Below, in pieces: positions 24,464 through 36,200 of a stretch of DNA of 64,000 bases (positions within the stretch are counted from its first letter, which is position 1; the number at the start of each line of letters is the position of its first letter). Under the pieces are notes generated by a model. That model did not search any database. It was not told where the DNA came from and saw only the letters and a list, made by a program, of their open reading frames with translations. This stretch comes from CAYZNE01 sp964461035 (GTDB taxonomy: Archaea > Nanobdellota > Nanobdellia > Woesearchaeales > CAYZNE01). Made by a program: the position numbers and the translations under genes. The DNA lies in assembly GCA_964461035.1 (NCBI GenBank), contig CAYWRI010000002.1:1-64000 (forward strand), written 5' to 3'.

Positions 24464-25865
24464 ACATTCTTTAACTACCCTGGAAAAAATTGTAAACAAT
24501 AAATTGGTAATATTCATATTTTTGTTTATTATTTTGTTTGGAACTTTTAATTTTATTCGTTTCTCTACAAATAATGCTTTTCCTGATGACCTTAGTTATG
24601 TTTTCTTGAATAATCTTAATGATTATAAAACATTTCAAGTTGAAGGTGTAAATGTTTTTTATGAAATAATTCTCGAATTAAGTTTTATTATTAATGAAAA
24701 TTTGGCGGCAATAATTATTATGATGCTAGTTTGGATAATAAATATTATAATCTTTAATGATATTTGTGATAGGTTAATTAAAGACAAAACTGAACAAGTG
24801 ATAATAAACATTTTATTATTATTTTCCAGTATTCTAATTGCTTCCTCAATGATATTTTCCTATTTTCCTATTATCATTACAATATTGCTTTGGATTATTA
24901 GAAGTTCAATAAAAACTCCAAAATTAACATTTATTCCACTTATTGCAGCTTTACTAATAAATTTTCAACTATTTATTGCGAGTTTTATTACTGCAATAAT
25001 AATTTATTTATTAATGCATTTTTTTAAACATAGTAATTTGATAGAAATTATTAAACTAAGTGATTATATTAAACTTAATATTTTTATTCCTTTATTTGCT
25101 TTTTTAGCTTCTTATTTTTTGAAAATATCTTCTTCTGAACTCATAGTTTTCAGTGGATTTAAATCAATAACTCCTGCTTTAAGTTATGTTGTTGATTTTT
25201 CATTAGTTTACATTGCATTAGCAATTATTTCTTTGTTCCTTGTTTTAAAAAATAAGAAAATTACATTAATAACTATTTTACTTTTTTTCATTGCAATATT
25301 TAATGTTTATGCAAGAATTTTATTTTCATTTTTGTGCATTTTTTTAGCTTCAAAAGGGTTTGTTCATTTAATTAAAAGAAATTGGTTTGTTAAAGAACTT
25401 AAAAAACCCACAATAATGCTTGTTGTTCTCTTGATAATGTTTTATGTAATAACACAATCAGAAGAACTTGTTAATTCAGAACCAACACAACAAACAATGT
25501 CTGACATTAAAAACATAAATACTTTTATTTCTCAAGATATGACTTCTCAAAAAATATTAATGGATAATGAAGACATAAAGTTTTTCAAATATTTTGCTAA
25601 TTTAAGTATTTATTACTCTGCTGATACTGAAATAGTAAATTTTACTCTTGAGAATAGTAATTATAAAAAAATGAATGAGTTTTTTACAACTCAAAACATT
25701 TCACACATTTACATATCTGATAGGGTATTGAATAAAAGATGGACTCGTTCTGATAAAGGAATTCTGCTTTTATTAACTCAAAGTGATAGTTTTATTCAGC
25801 ACAATATAACAACAAATTCTATCTTTTACACTTACAAAAGAAATCAGACCTTAACTTCTAATTAA
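24453..25865 (+). CDS. GT-C-type membrane protein (2)
   Basis: This protein of about 470 residues has roughly 10-12 TM helices and a C-terminal soluble part (about 350-470), the same architecture as the gene before it. An acidic pair sits in the first external loop (NNAFPDDLSYVFLNNLND), as in the GT-C fold. The end (ISHIYISDRVLNKRW) parallels DIDYVFISQNLADS of the first protein, so the two look like ancient paralogs. The start at ATG 24453 follows GAGGAT by 5 nt and overlaps the upstream stop, so translation is probably coupled. Residue-level function cannot be assigned. Confidence 0.5.
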   Translation: MTTKHSLTTLEKIVNNKLVIFIFLFIILFGTFNFIRFSTNNAFPDDLSYVFLNNLNDYKTFQVEGVNVFYEIILELSFIINENLAAIIIMMLVWIINIIIFNDICDRLIKDKTEQVIINILLLFSSILIASSMIFSYFPIIITILLWIIRSSIKTPKLTFIPLIAALLINFQLFIASFITAIIIYLLMHFFKHSNLIEIIKLSDYIKLNIFIPLFAFLASYFLKISSSELIVFSGFKSITPALSYVVDFSLVYIALAIISLFLVLKNKKITLITILLFFIAIFNVYARILFSFLCIFLASKGFVHLIKRNWFVKELKKPTIMLVVLLIMFYVITQSEELVNSEPTQQTMSDIKNINTFISQDMTSQKILMDNEDIKFFKYFANLSIYYSADTEIVNFTLENSNYKKMNEFFTTQNISHIYISDRVLNKRWTRSDKGILLLLTQSDSFIQHNITTNSIFYTYKRNQTLTSN

Positions 25866-26070
25866 GAACAGAGTTGCTGAGAATTAAGTACTGCGTTGCG
25901 AACATAGTTCTATAATTCATTTAATTTTACTTGGAAATCTTTCATTAAAGAGGAATGTGTCCTGTAATTTGTTGTACATTATACACTCTACAAATAAAAA
26001 CATATTTAAATAGTAATATCAAAAATATACATATCATTTAAATCATATGTATTTTGAGGGGGAGAGAAGT

Positions 26071-29000
26071 ATGAACAATAAAACACTTTTTAACATTCTA
26101 GTATCACTCATTTTTTTATTAATATTCACATCTAATATTGTTGCAGACCCTCCGAACTATGCAAATACTCTTGAAGAGCTTTTAATTGGTGAGGATGTTT
26201 TTTGTAATACAACTTTACAAAATAGTAATCCTGATGATTGTCATTTAGTAATTACTTGTGATGGAACAACTTTTGATAGTTTTGTACTATACACTAATTA
26301 CTACTTTAATTATCTTATAACAGAACTTACATCTACAACTCATTTTATACAAGATTGTCCTGGTGTTTTTGAATATGAGTATAATACTCCCGAATATCCT
26401 ACAGGTTGCAATCCAGTTGGTTTAACTTGTGCATATGGTAATTGTATATATGAAGATGGTGAAACTTCAAACATACCCTCTGAATTTACTGATCATTGTT
26501 TTTGCGATGATGATGCACAAGCCGATTCAACCCATCCTTATTGTTGCGTTGTTGATGAATTGGGTATAGTATATGATGTTGAAACAGATTGTGGTTCAGG
26601 CATAGCTTATGATACTTATTCAATGAGTGGTTCTATTATTCCTAATCCTAGTTCTCCAATACTTTTGAATACTTCTTATTATACTAGTTTTGTTATTAGT
26701 ACGAATGGACAACAAACTAATCCTGATTCCTTAGGAGCTTTTACTATTCAGAATCTTATTTCAGGAATTTATACATTATCTGCAGAATTAACTTATCCTT
26801 CAGGAACTTCTAATGTTTATTGTTTGGGTCAAGTTATTAGAACAATTTCTAATGCACCTATTATTAATGCAGACATATCTGTTACTTGTAGTCTTTTACC
26901 TGGTGGTGAACCAAGTGCATGTGATAATGGTTGTTATGATGAGGGTTGGCAAAACTCAGGAACTTTAGATTATTGTAATGCTGAAATCTTAACAACTTTT
27001 GCTCTCATCGATGATTATTGTGTGGCTTGTCCAACATCTCAATTATGTGATGGTCAATGCACTCCAAATGATTGTGATGAAACATATCATAGATTCTGTG
27101 ATGCTAATTCTATATGGCACGATTATTTTGATGAGCACACCCTTTATTGTGACGAATGTTTTGGAGATGAAATATGTGATGAAATGCCTTGTGAAGCGCC
27201 TTATAATTGTGATGGTGAAATTAATGGTTATTGTCTAACAGTTTTCGATGATCCTGATGTAGGTTCAGGTTTGTGTACTTATACACTTACTTCTGGTGAT
27301 TTTTTAACAGATTATCTTTCGATTAGTAGTAATCCACTTCTAGAGCACGCTTGGTGTGATAGGGAGCATAGTGATTGGGTTTATGCAGACAGCATTGTTC
27401 CTGTCGATTTAGAAACATATTGTGCTCATTGTTCTGGAGATTTAGAATATTGTACAGAGCCTGTTTGTGGTGATGGGCAAGTTACTGGTTTAGAAACTTG
27501 TGATTTAGGATATCCTTGGGGAAATTCTGAACTTTTTGTTCCTTGTTCAGGGGCTTTTGTTTGTGGTCAACCTCAGGGATCATTTTCTTGTCAATGTATT
27601 ATTGATAGTTGTGGTACTGGAGGATACCAACCAGGATTAGAAGACTGTGAAGAAGATACAGATTGTATTAATCCCGCATTTATCTGTAATGATCAATGTG
27701 AATGTGTAATGAGTACTAGTTGTGATTTTGAAGATTTTTCAACTTTAGCAAATGTTACTTATAATGAAGTTATGTGTACAGATGACTTAATAATAGTAGT
27801 AACCTTACTTCCAGCATGCTCTGATTTAATTGATGAAATTATAATGTTTGAAATCATTACAGGCGTTCCTTATGTGCTAGATACTCAAGAAATTACTAAT
27901 CCAAACATTCTTACTTACGAATTTACTGATACACTTCCTGCTGAAACAGAAAAACAATATCAAATAGAATTAATTAGCCATTCTGAGTTTGTAGATATTA
28001 CTGCGTCTTTAACTTCCGAACCTATTGATGCGGGCGATCCTGCTTGTGTGAATTGGAATCCTATTGAGGGAGATTGTCAGGACTTTAGATGTAATGATAC
28101 TGGCACTTCTAGATTATGGTGTGGGTTTGAAAATGAATTAAGTGAAGAAGGTTGCACTGGTAATTGTATCTATAATCTTGATAGTATTGCAGTTTGTGAT
28201 AATGATGCATATTCTTTAGATGCATGTCAAAGTTGTATGGGTATGGCTGGTTTATTTTACAATCCTAACACGGTTTTTTCTGGAACTAATGACTTTTGTT
28301 ACTCTTTTTTCCCTCCATTCGGTGCAAATATTGAATGTTTTTTAGATTCTTGGTTTACTATTGTTGATCAGGCAAGATCTTGCGCTGAAGTAACAAGTTG
28401 TTATGATTATAACTCAAAAGATAATTGTGTTGGTAATGATAATTATGTTGCAGATCCTTGTGGTATTTCTAATGCAGATGGTTGTGAATGGGTTAATTAT
28501 AATGTTCAAACATCAAGAGGTATTTGTAGGCCAAGCAATCCTGCTTTATATGATTGTTCATCAGCAATGAATAAAAACACAAATTCATTATTTCTTTATA
28601 ATCAACGTGGCGACACCACCACTAATAATGTTTTATTGTCAAAAAGAGTTTGTGAACTTTATGGTGATTGTTTTTATACAGATATAGACAATCCTGTGCC
28701 ATCTAGTGGCTTACAAGAGGGTTATAATTGTGTAAATTATGATGGATTAAAATGTTCTTATTTTACAACGCAGAATGCTTGTGAAAATAATTCTGTTTTT
28801 GCAATAACTCATTCAACATTTTCTCCAATTTCTTTTGCAAGCAATCTTATTAGTTCAGATCATGCTAAATGTAGTTGGACTAATAATAAATGTATTAGAG
28901 ATGCAAATGATAATAATATTGATGATCATTTGCCTAATGAGGGGTTTGATTCTAATTATCCATTAATTCCTAAATCTGAATATAATTTTATTATGTCGCC

Positions 29001-32000
29001 ATATGCTTTAAATGAAATACAAAGAGACTTTTATGCACCCGTAACCACAATAAGTTCATTACCTGAAGGTAATTTATTTGGTAAAGATGTTGTCATAAAT
29101 TTTTTAAGAGAAGATAATCTTCATCCTCCTGAAAATATTCATACTTATGCTTGTCTTTATGAAGGAGAATTTGATTCTACAGGTCAAAATCTAATTCCTG
29201 ATGAATGTAATCCTGCAAGTGAAGGAAATGATTGGGACTATCTTGAAGATGGAAATTTTGAACACTTATTTGAACCCCGATCACTTTCTACTATTTTAGT
29301 TTATACTTTATATTATTTCTCAGCAGATGAATCTAATAATTTTGAAACAATAAAAAGTGAAGTACTTCATATTAATCCAACTCTTCCTTTAATCAATGTT
29401 AGTTATTCTTATGAATCATATCCTATAAATAATCAATACTTTAACGATTTAGCTGTAACTATATTAGTAACATCTGAGTTTCCAGCGCTTTGTCAAATAC
29501 AACTTTATTCTGGGCTTGGTGAAGAAATTTATCCTGGAGAAGGAATCAATGAACCAATATCATTTATAATTAATTCAGGGGATACAATAGATTTTCCATA
29601 TTACGAATTATCTGATGGTATTTATAATTTTCAAGTTCAATGCACTGATACTTTTTTAGGAAATTCTAATTCTGCATCAAAAGAAATGAGAATACAGGGA
29701 GATACAAGAATAAATTCTTCACCCTTTTATGAAGTTCTTAAACAAGAATATGTTAACTTTACTGTTCAAACAGCAAATCCTGCTGAATGCTATTATTTAA
29801 TTAATAATATAAAACACAATTCTGACTTCGAAACTGTTTATGATCGAGATTCCCAATCTTATAGTGTTATGAAATCTTATTTTGAATCTTCACAAGACTT
29901 ATCTGATGAAAACTTTGTTGTTAAACAGTTTGATTCTTCAGAAGAACCTGAAGAAGATGGTTTATATTATCATTATGCTAACGATGTAAACTTTTCAAAT
30001 CCAAGAAATGTTTCAGGAGTTTATGTTTACAATGTTGCATGTAATATAACTATTTACGATCCAGAATTAGAACAAAATGTTTCTGAAATTGTAGAAGGAA
30101 ATCCAATGCACAGGATAGTTTTTTCTCAGGATTATACTGCTCCACAAACAGCAATTAAAATGAAAGATTGGAATGATGATTCTTTTGAAGTTTATAATCT
30201 TAATTCTGTTTGGAGTCTCGGGCCAAATGTTAGTTTTGCATGTAAAGATTTAAATTATTTTGATGATTATTTACCTCTTTGGTTAGAATATGATTCTGAT
30301 CCAAGAAGAAATTATTTTGTAGAATCAAATGTGAATCTTTCAGCAGGTTGTCTAGAACAAAGTAGTTTGAATTTTTGTAGAGTCGGCATGGGTGAAAGTC
30401 CTTGCGATCTTCAGCCAATATCGGTTCAACCATATACTTTTCTTTTCGAAGATTATGATTGCGAAATTGTAGGATACATTACGGGTATTTGCGAAGTGGT
30501 TGGTGTTGGAGGTAATACTGGAGGTCATTATAAGAGAGTTTGTTACAATACTATTGATGCACTTGGAAATCAAAGACCAACTTTTTGTGGTGATGTTAAA
30601 GTAGACAATGTCGCTCCAGCGTATAATAGGATAAGTAATAACGATTTTATAGTTTATATGCAACCAATGAGTGAACCACTTACAACAATCGGTCTGGGCT
30701 ATTATCAGATAGAAATAATTGTTGACGAAGTTCCTGCAGATTATGATATAAGTCTTTCTATTGCATCAGAAATACTGATTGATCTTGATGAATTTTTTGA
30801 TGAAGATTCAATGACTCTTTCAGCAACATTTATTCCTCATCATTATTTTCCCGAATTATATAATATTAGTGAAAACTTAACATTTAAAATTTATTTAGAA
30901 GATGCGCATGGTGTTAGTGATACTTATTATAAATATAATTACCTTATTAATACAACTTCTCCGCCAGTACCTCTATTTGAGCCGTTACTTAATGAATTTC
31001 ATAAACTCAATTATCAAATATTAGATATTTTAGGAAATATTTATCCCTTGTTTTATGTTCCAGAGTATTTACTTGATGCAAATGCATATTCATTAGCAAA
31101 TTTTGATTTAAATGAAACTTTCTTCACTTATCTTGATGATTTAATAATTACAGGGTTTAGTAGTGCAGATAGTTTTGAACTTGTTCTTAATGACTTAGTA
31201 GATGAAAACGCTTTGAATATTCATACTATTGATACTTTTATTGCTAATGAGCACGAGTTTATTGACGAGACTGTGCCATTATTAACTGTTCCAATTGTTA
31301 ATTCTATTGATTACAATAGACAAGGAGATATAGAAATATATCTTCCTCACAATGATAATTTAGAAGATATGGTTGGTGCAAGATTAGGTTTACCTATTGA
31401 TGAAAATAATTATGATTTTGGTTTAGCACACGCAGAACAAAAGCAAACTGCATATGGTTCATATTCAAAATTCTATACAGTGCTTAGTATTGCTGAGGAT
31501 CATATTACTTTAAATGGCGTAGAAGATTTTCATGTTACAAAATACACTCTTGATGTGTCATTAGAAGAAGATTTGGAATTAGATAAGAATGTTAGTATAT
31601 ATTCCTCGTCTAGTTTAATAGAATCTTATCCAAGTAATTACGTGGCTCTTCAGATGCGGGATGTTGAATATAAACAAACTTGTGATCCTAATTCTGGCGG
31701 TAATTTCTATGATCTTTCTATTCGTTCAAAATTTGGAAATGCTGCAACAACAATTGATTCAGAAAAAGTTTTTGTCGATACTGAAAGTCCAAGAGTTGCA
31801 TACATAACTTTACCACAAGGAACTTATTCAGAATTAACTCCTGAAATTGGATTTAGCATTATTGAAGGGTCTTGCGGTTCAGGAATAAATATTGATGATT
31901 CAAATCTTAATATTATTATAACTGAAACGGGTGAATTATATCGACAAATTTCATTATCAGAAATTTTAGTTGATATTTCAGAACCATTCAGTGGAATTGA

Positions 32001-33219
32001 TGTTGCTTATAGCTTTTTATATCAGACTCCTGACACTGAACCTTTTGAAAATAATGATTATACAATAGTTGTTGATGCATATGATTATGCAATGAATCCT
32101 GTAAGAGCTAATACTTGGTCGTTAAACATTAATGATAATGCACCTTCAACACCAATTGTTGAAGTTACAAATGCAGATCCAAATTACGGATTTTGGAATA
32201 ACATATTCTTTGTGGCTGAATCACCAATTATTCAATTAACATTTGCAGAGGGCGAATTAGTTGATTTGATAAGTGTCAAATTATTAACTGAAACTTCTGG
32301 TTTTAATTTAGATTGTCGTCAAGTATTTGATGGGAGTTTTATTTGCACTGTTGACAATCCTGCTTTAATTGAAAATAAAATTTCAATTATTGAAATATCT
32401 GCACAATTACTTGACACTGGCGGTTATCCACTTCGTGTTTCAATAGCTCATTGGTATGATAAACAAGTATCTTTTGACACGGGCGTTCCGAATTTCGAAG
32501 TTGATAATTTACCTGGTGCAATTCAACCAACTGAAGAATTTTCTTGGACAAATTTTTTGATTCTTCTAACGAATCCCGAATTAGATTTATTAGTTAATAT
32601 ATCTGAAGTTCTTGGTGAAGGTTCTCCTTGTTCAAATTATTTGTTATCTAATTTAAGCAGAAGTACAGATAATTTAACTTATTCTGCAATGTTAAATGCA
32701 TCTTACTTTGGATGGGCGAGTTATAATAATTACGAATTTCAAATAAGTGTTTTTGATAGGGCAATGAATCAAGTTTCTTCAGAATATAATATCTGGGTTG
32801 ACGATATTCCTCCTGAAATAAACATTACTGAATTTAAATCAAACGGAATATATATTTCGCCAGAAGAATTAAATATAACAACAAGCGATTTAAATATATC
32901 CATAGGTGGTGTTGTAAATGATTCTGCCATGAAACATATTTGTTTAAATGTTTCCAGCGATGCAACATCATATCCTGAAATAACATGTCAATATCCCTGT
33001 CTTGAAGGTCAGACATCAGATTGTATAACTGAAGATAATTTATTTACTTTTAATTTTACAATGTCCTTTGACTCTTATGTGAATCAAGGTGGACTTGTTT
33101 GGAATTATATAAATTTAGTTGCAACAGATGATGCATTAAATAAAGAGCAGGCAAATTTAACTGCTTTGCTTGACTTAGAACCACCAACTGTTATAGGTGT
33201 ATTTGTAGATATAGAGTGA
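26071..33219 (+). CDS. Giant secreted Cys-rich / Ig-like surface protein (2382 aa)
   Basis: The start at ATG 26071 is set by GAGGGGGA just upstream; the signal peptide is about 1-28 (FNILVSLIFLLIFTSNIVA). Residues about 30-880 are extremely Cys-rich small knots, with a CGDGQVTGLETCD motif near 466 of the kind seen in Cys-rich repeats of bacterial surface proteins. From about 980 on there is a chain of beta-sandwich repeats, each opened by D-x-APP/ESP/IPP signatures (DNVAPAYN, DTESPRVAY, DDIPPEINIT), with many N-x-S/T sites. No C-terminal membrane anchor exists; the chain stops inside a repeat (LDLEPPTVIGVFVDIE) at a TGA overlapping the next gene by 4 nt. It is probably displayed together with the next protein. 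Confidence 0.7.
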   Translation: MNNKTLFNILVSLIFLLIFTSNIVADPPNYANTLEELLIGEDVFCNTTLQNSNPDDCHLVITCDGTTFDSFVLYTNYYFNYLITELTSTTHFIQDCPGVFEYEYNTPEYPTGCNPVGLTCAYGNCIYEDGETSNIPSEFTDHCFCDDDAQADSTHPYCCVVDELGIVYDVETDCGSGIAYDTYSMSGSIIPNPSSPILLNTSYYTSFVISTNGQQTNPDSLGAFTIQNLISGIYTLSAELTYPSGTSNVYCLGQVIRTISNAPIINADISVTCSLLPGGEPSACDNGCYDEGWQNSGTLDYCNAEILTTFALIDDYCVACPTSQLCDGQCTPNDCDETYHRFCDANSIWHDYFDEHTLYCDECFGDEICDEMPCEAPYNCDGEINGYCLTVFDDPDVGSGLCTYTLTSGDFLTDYLSISSNPLLEHAWCDREHSDWVYADSIVPVDLETYCAHCSGDLEYCTEPVCGDGQVTGLETCDLGYPWGNSELFVPCSGAFVCGQPQGSFSCQCIIDSCGTGGYQPGLEDCEEDTDCINPAFICNDQCECVMSTSCDFEDFSTLANVTYNEVMCTDDLIIVVTLLPACSDLIDEIIMFEIITGVPYVLDTQEITNPNILTYEFTDTLPAETEKQYQIELISHSEFVDITASLTSEPIDAGDPACVNWNPIEGDCQDFRCNDTGTSRLWCGFENELSEEGCTGNCIYNLDSIAVCDNDAYSLDACQSCMGMAGLFYNPNTVFSGTNDFCYSFFPPFGANIECFLDSWFTIVDQARSCAEVTSCYDYNSKDNCVGNDNYVADPCGISNADGCEWVNYNVQTSRGICRPSNPALYDCSSAMNKNTNSLFLYNQRGDTTTNNVLLSKRVCELYGDCFYTDIDNPVPSSGLQEGYNCVNYDGLKCSYFTTQNACENNSVFAITHSTFSPISFASNLISSDHAKCSWTNNKCIRDANDNNIDDHLPNEGFDSNYPLIPKSEYNFIMSPYALNEIQRDFYAPVTTISSLPEGNLFGKDVVINFLREDNLHPPENIHTYACLYEGEFDSTGQNLIPDECNPASEGNDWDYLEDGNFEHLFEPRSLSTILVYTLYYFSADESNNFETIKSEVLHINPTLPLINVSYSYESYPINNQYFNDLAVTILVTSEFPALCQIQLYSGLGEEIYPGEGINEPISFIINSGDTIDFPYYELSDGIYNFQVQCTDTFLGNSNSASKEMRIQGDTRINSSPFYEVLKQEYVNFTVQTANPAECYYLINNIKHNSDFETVYDRDSQSYSVMKSYFESSQDLSDENFVVKQFDSSEEPEEDGLYYHYANDVNFSNPRNVSGVYVYNVACNITIYDPELEQNVSEIVEGNPMHRIVFSQDYTAPQTAIKMKDWNDDSFEVYNLNSVWSLGPNVSFACKDLNYFDDYLPLWLEYDSDPRRNYFVESNVNLSAGCLEQSSLNFCRVGMGESPCDLQPISVQPYTFLFEDYDCEIVGYITGICEVVGVGGNTGGHYKRVCYNTIDALGNQRPTFCGDVKVDNVAPAYNRISNNDFIVYMQPMSEPLTTIGLGYYQIEIIVDEVPADYDISLSIASEILIDLDEFFDEDSMTLSATFIPHHYFPELYNISENLTFKIYLEDAHGVSDTYYKYNYLINTTSPPVPLFEPLLNEFHKLNYQILDILGNIYPLFYVPEYLLDANAYSLANFDLNETFFTYLDDLIITGFSSADSFELVLNDLVDENALNIHTIDTFIANEHEFIDETVPLLTVPIVNSIDYNRQGDIEIYLPHNDNLEDMVGARLGLPIDENNYDFGLAHAEQKQTAYGSYSKFYTVLSIAEDHITLNGVEDFHVTKYTLDVSLEEDLELDKNVSIYSSSSLIESYPSNYVALQMRDVEYKQTCDPNSGGNFYDLSIRSKFGNAATTIDSEKVFVDTESPRVAYITLPQGTYSELTPEIGFSIIEGSCGSGINIDDSNLNIIITETGELYRQISLSEILVDISEPFSGIDVAYSFLYQTPDTEPFENNDYTIVVDAYDYAMNPVRANTWSLNINDNAPSTPIVEVTNADPNYGFWNNIFFVAESPIIQLTFAEGELVDLISVKLLTETSGFNLDCRQVFDGSFICTVDNPALIENKISIIEISAQLLDTGGYPLRVSIAHWYDKQVSFDTGVPNFEVDNLPGAIQPTEEFSWTNFLILLTNPELDLLVNISEVLGEGSPCSNYLLSNLSRSTDNLTYSAMLNASYFGWASYNNYEFQISVFDRAMNQVSSEYNIWVDDIPPEINITEFKSNGIYISPEELNITTSDLNISIGGVVNDSAMKHICLNVSSDATSYPEITCQYPCLEGQTSDCITEDNLFTFNFTMSFDSYVNQGGLVWNYINLVATDDALNKEQANLTALLDLEPPTVIGVFVDIE

Positions 33220-36200
33220 TAACTTTAAAAAATAAAAAAAGAGGTGTAGGGCTTTCAGTTAAGAGCTTAAATTTTTTTATTTCTTTCTTATTATTAGTTA
33301 TGACTATATCATTACTTACTTTACCCGTAAACGCAGATGATATTATTAAGTATTCAAATAATGCTTATCCTGAATTAACAATAAGTTTTTCAGAACCTAT
33401 TTTACTAAGTAATGTAACTGCAAATGTTCGTTGTGCAAATGAAGATGGAAATTGTTTTCAACTATATGACACTCTTGATTCATTTGCAACAGTTTCAAAT
33501 GATGGAATATCTGTTCAATATGGTCCAAATTCAGACAGTTCTGTAATAGTATATTCATTAAATAGACCTTTGTTAAGTGATACATATTTATTTGAAACAA
33601 CGGTTTCAGACTTACTTGGAAATGAATTAATTGATTATGAAATTACTTTAATTGTAGATTCTGAATCAGAAAGTATTGAGCTTATTGAACCAATTCAGGG
33701 TTGGGCAAATTCAACTTCATTTGATATTGTTGTTGAAACTCAATTACCCGGTTCTTGTTGGGCTAATCAAGAAGATTTTAAATTTTCACCAAATTTAGAT
33801 AACACACATCTTTTTACTGATTCAACTTCAGGAATGCGACACACAATATCTAATATCGCTATTTGGGGAGATGATGCAATGGTTCGACATTCGCCATATG
33901 ATCTTTATGTTGTTTGTAATTCTTCTAATGCGGCAAACTCAAATAAAATTTATCTAGGTCATTTTATATTGGCGTGGGATGATACTCCGCCTAATTTAAA
34001 TTATCATCCTGAATTTCAATATACTGTTCTTGATATTACAGAACCCTATGTGGATATGATTATTGAATCAGATTATATAACTGGAGATCCTCCCGATGAA
34101 ATTGCTTGTAGATTAAAAAATTTAACAGAAGACGGAATTTCAATACAAAATTCACCCTATGAATTTTTTCCTAATATTAATTATTCTGACTTATGGAATT
34201 ACACAAAAACAAATACGAAGCGTTTAGATTTTTCATATATTCTTGACGGTGGAACGCCTAATGGTGGAGTGCATGAGCCCCATGAGTATAGATTTGAGGT
34301 TTCTTGTAGAAATACTGCTAGACTCAAACCAACACCTTTTGAAAGAATATATGATATCACTGTGCAATTTGCTGATACATTTAGAATTGAAAAATTACTC
34401 CCTCATGATTATGTTAATGCAAATCCGGTTTTTATAGAAGTAAAAACTTCTGTTGTAACAGACGCTTGTAATATATCTGCTGAAGGTGCATCCTTAGATG
34501 AAATAGAACAAATGGTTCAAATTGTTGATGAAAAAACATATGCTATATCTTTAAGTGGCTTAGAAGAGGGAACTCATTCTTACGAAGTAACTTGTTACTC
34601 TCACATATATACTAGCTCAGGATTGTTAAGCTTTGATTTTGTTGTTGATAGAACATCACCTTCACTCTTAGATATAAATTCTCTTGTCAAAACTTGCTCG
34701 CTTAATTCTTTTGAATTTGAATTATATGCAGAAGACAATGTCGGTCTTAATTATTTTAAATATAATTTTACGGGAGTTAATGTAAGTATTCAAAACATCA
34801 TTAATTCAGAAGATACGGAGGACACTGTAAATGTAGAATTTGATGATTTAGAGTTAATTGAAAATCAAACTTACACAATAACTGCGTGGGTTTATGATCT
34901 TGCTAATAATTCTAAAGGTCCTGTAACAAAAACAATTACTGCTTCAAAACCTAATGATCTTGTTTGTGATTTATATCCTCCATCAATAACACTTAATGTT
35001 ATTAATGAGTCTATGGGAGAAGTTACTGTAAAACTAAATTGTCAAGACTCTGGAAGTGGATGTTCTGATAATTATATTTTAGAAAGATTAGGAAATCTAT
35101 CACATGCTTGCTCTTATTATAGTGGTCACGAAATGCCTTTCTCAGACAATATTATAATTTCCTATGACACAAAAATATGTGCGCAAGCACACGATTTATC
35201 AGGTAATAGTGTGAATAAATCTTGGATAATTGAAGTTCCAACAAATCTTCCTCAATATTGTCAGAATAATGTTAAAGATGAAGATGAATCAGGGATAGAT
35301 TGTGGTGGTAGTTGTGTGGGGTGTTCTTTAGATTCTCCTTGTTTTTCAAGCACTGATTGTGTTTCAGGCATGTGGTGCGATCCTACTTTAAATCTTTGTA
35401 AATGGGCATCTTGTGATGATAAAATAATGAATGGTCAAGAAACAGATATTGATTGTGGCGGTCCAGATTGTACAACTTGTTCAATTAATAGCTCTTGTTT
35501 AACATCTGATGATTGTGATAGTAATTATTGTACTGCAGAAGGTATTTGTTCTTTATCATCCTGTTCTGATGGAATCATGAATGGTTTTGAAACTGATGAT
35601 GATTGTGGCGGTCCAGATTGTACACCCTGTCAAAACGAAAAGGATTGTGATTTTGACACAGATTGTCAAAGTGGTTGTTGTAATTACGGAACTTGCGATG
35701 ATTGTTCTAGTTCACCTTCACCTCTACCACCTCCCCCTCCAAAAGATATTGTTTCGCTCATATTATTAATAGTTGGAATAGTTTTAATTTTGGCAGGAAG
35801 CGCTTATCTTTATTACTTGCATGCTAATAAATTAAATTCTTCAAATACGCAAATAGGTTTTTCAGATTCTTTATCAGATTCTCGTATTTCAAAATCTAAA
35901 CAATTAAAAACTCATTTAACAAAAGAGCAATTATTATCTTTAACCAATAGAAAAAAGCAAATGCGTAACAAATTTAAATCTAGAAAAACAGATAGATTAT
36001 CTGAAATAGAAACAACCATGTCAGAATTTGATGAAAAAACTCTCGGAGTAAAAAAAGAAAAAAAAGACCAAACAACTAAAAAAGTTGAAAAACTTGTTGA
36101 TAATATGGATTTAAAAAATAAGCAAGATAATAATAAAACAGACGATGATAATAAAAAAATAAAAGAAAAACTTTCTGTTGATTTTCCTGCAAAAGATTTT

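Noticed and set aside
30352..30663. Minus-strand 103-residue frame inside the giant surface gene
   Set aside because: Antisense shadow with no ribosome-binding site or domain; the plus strand is continuous coding.
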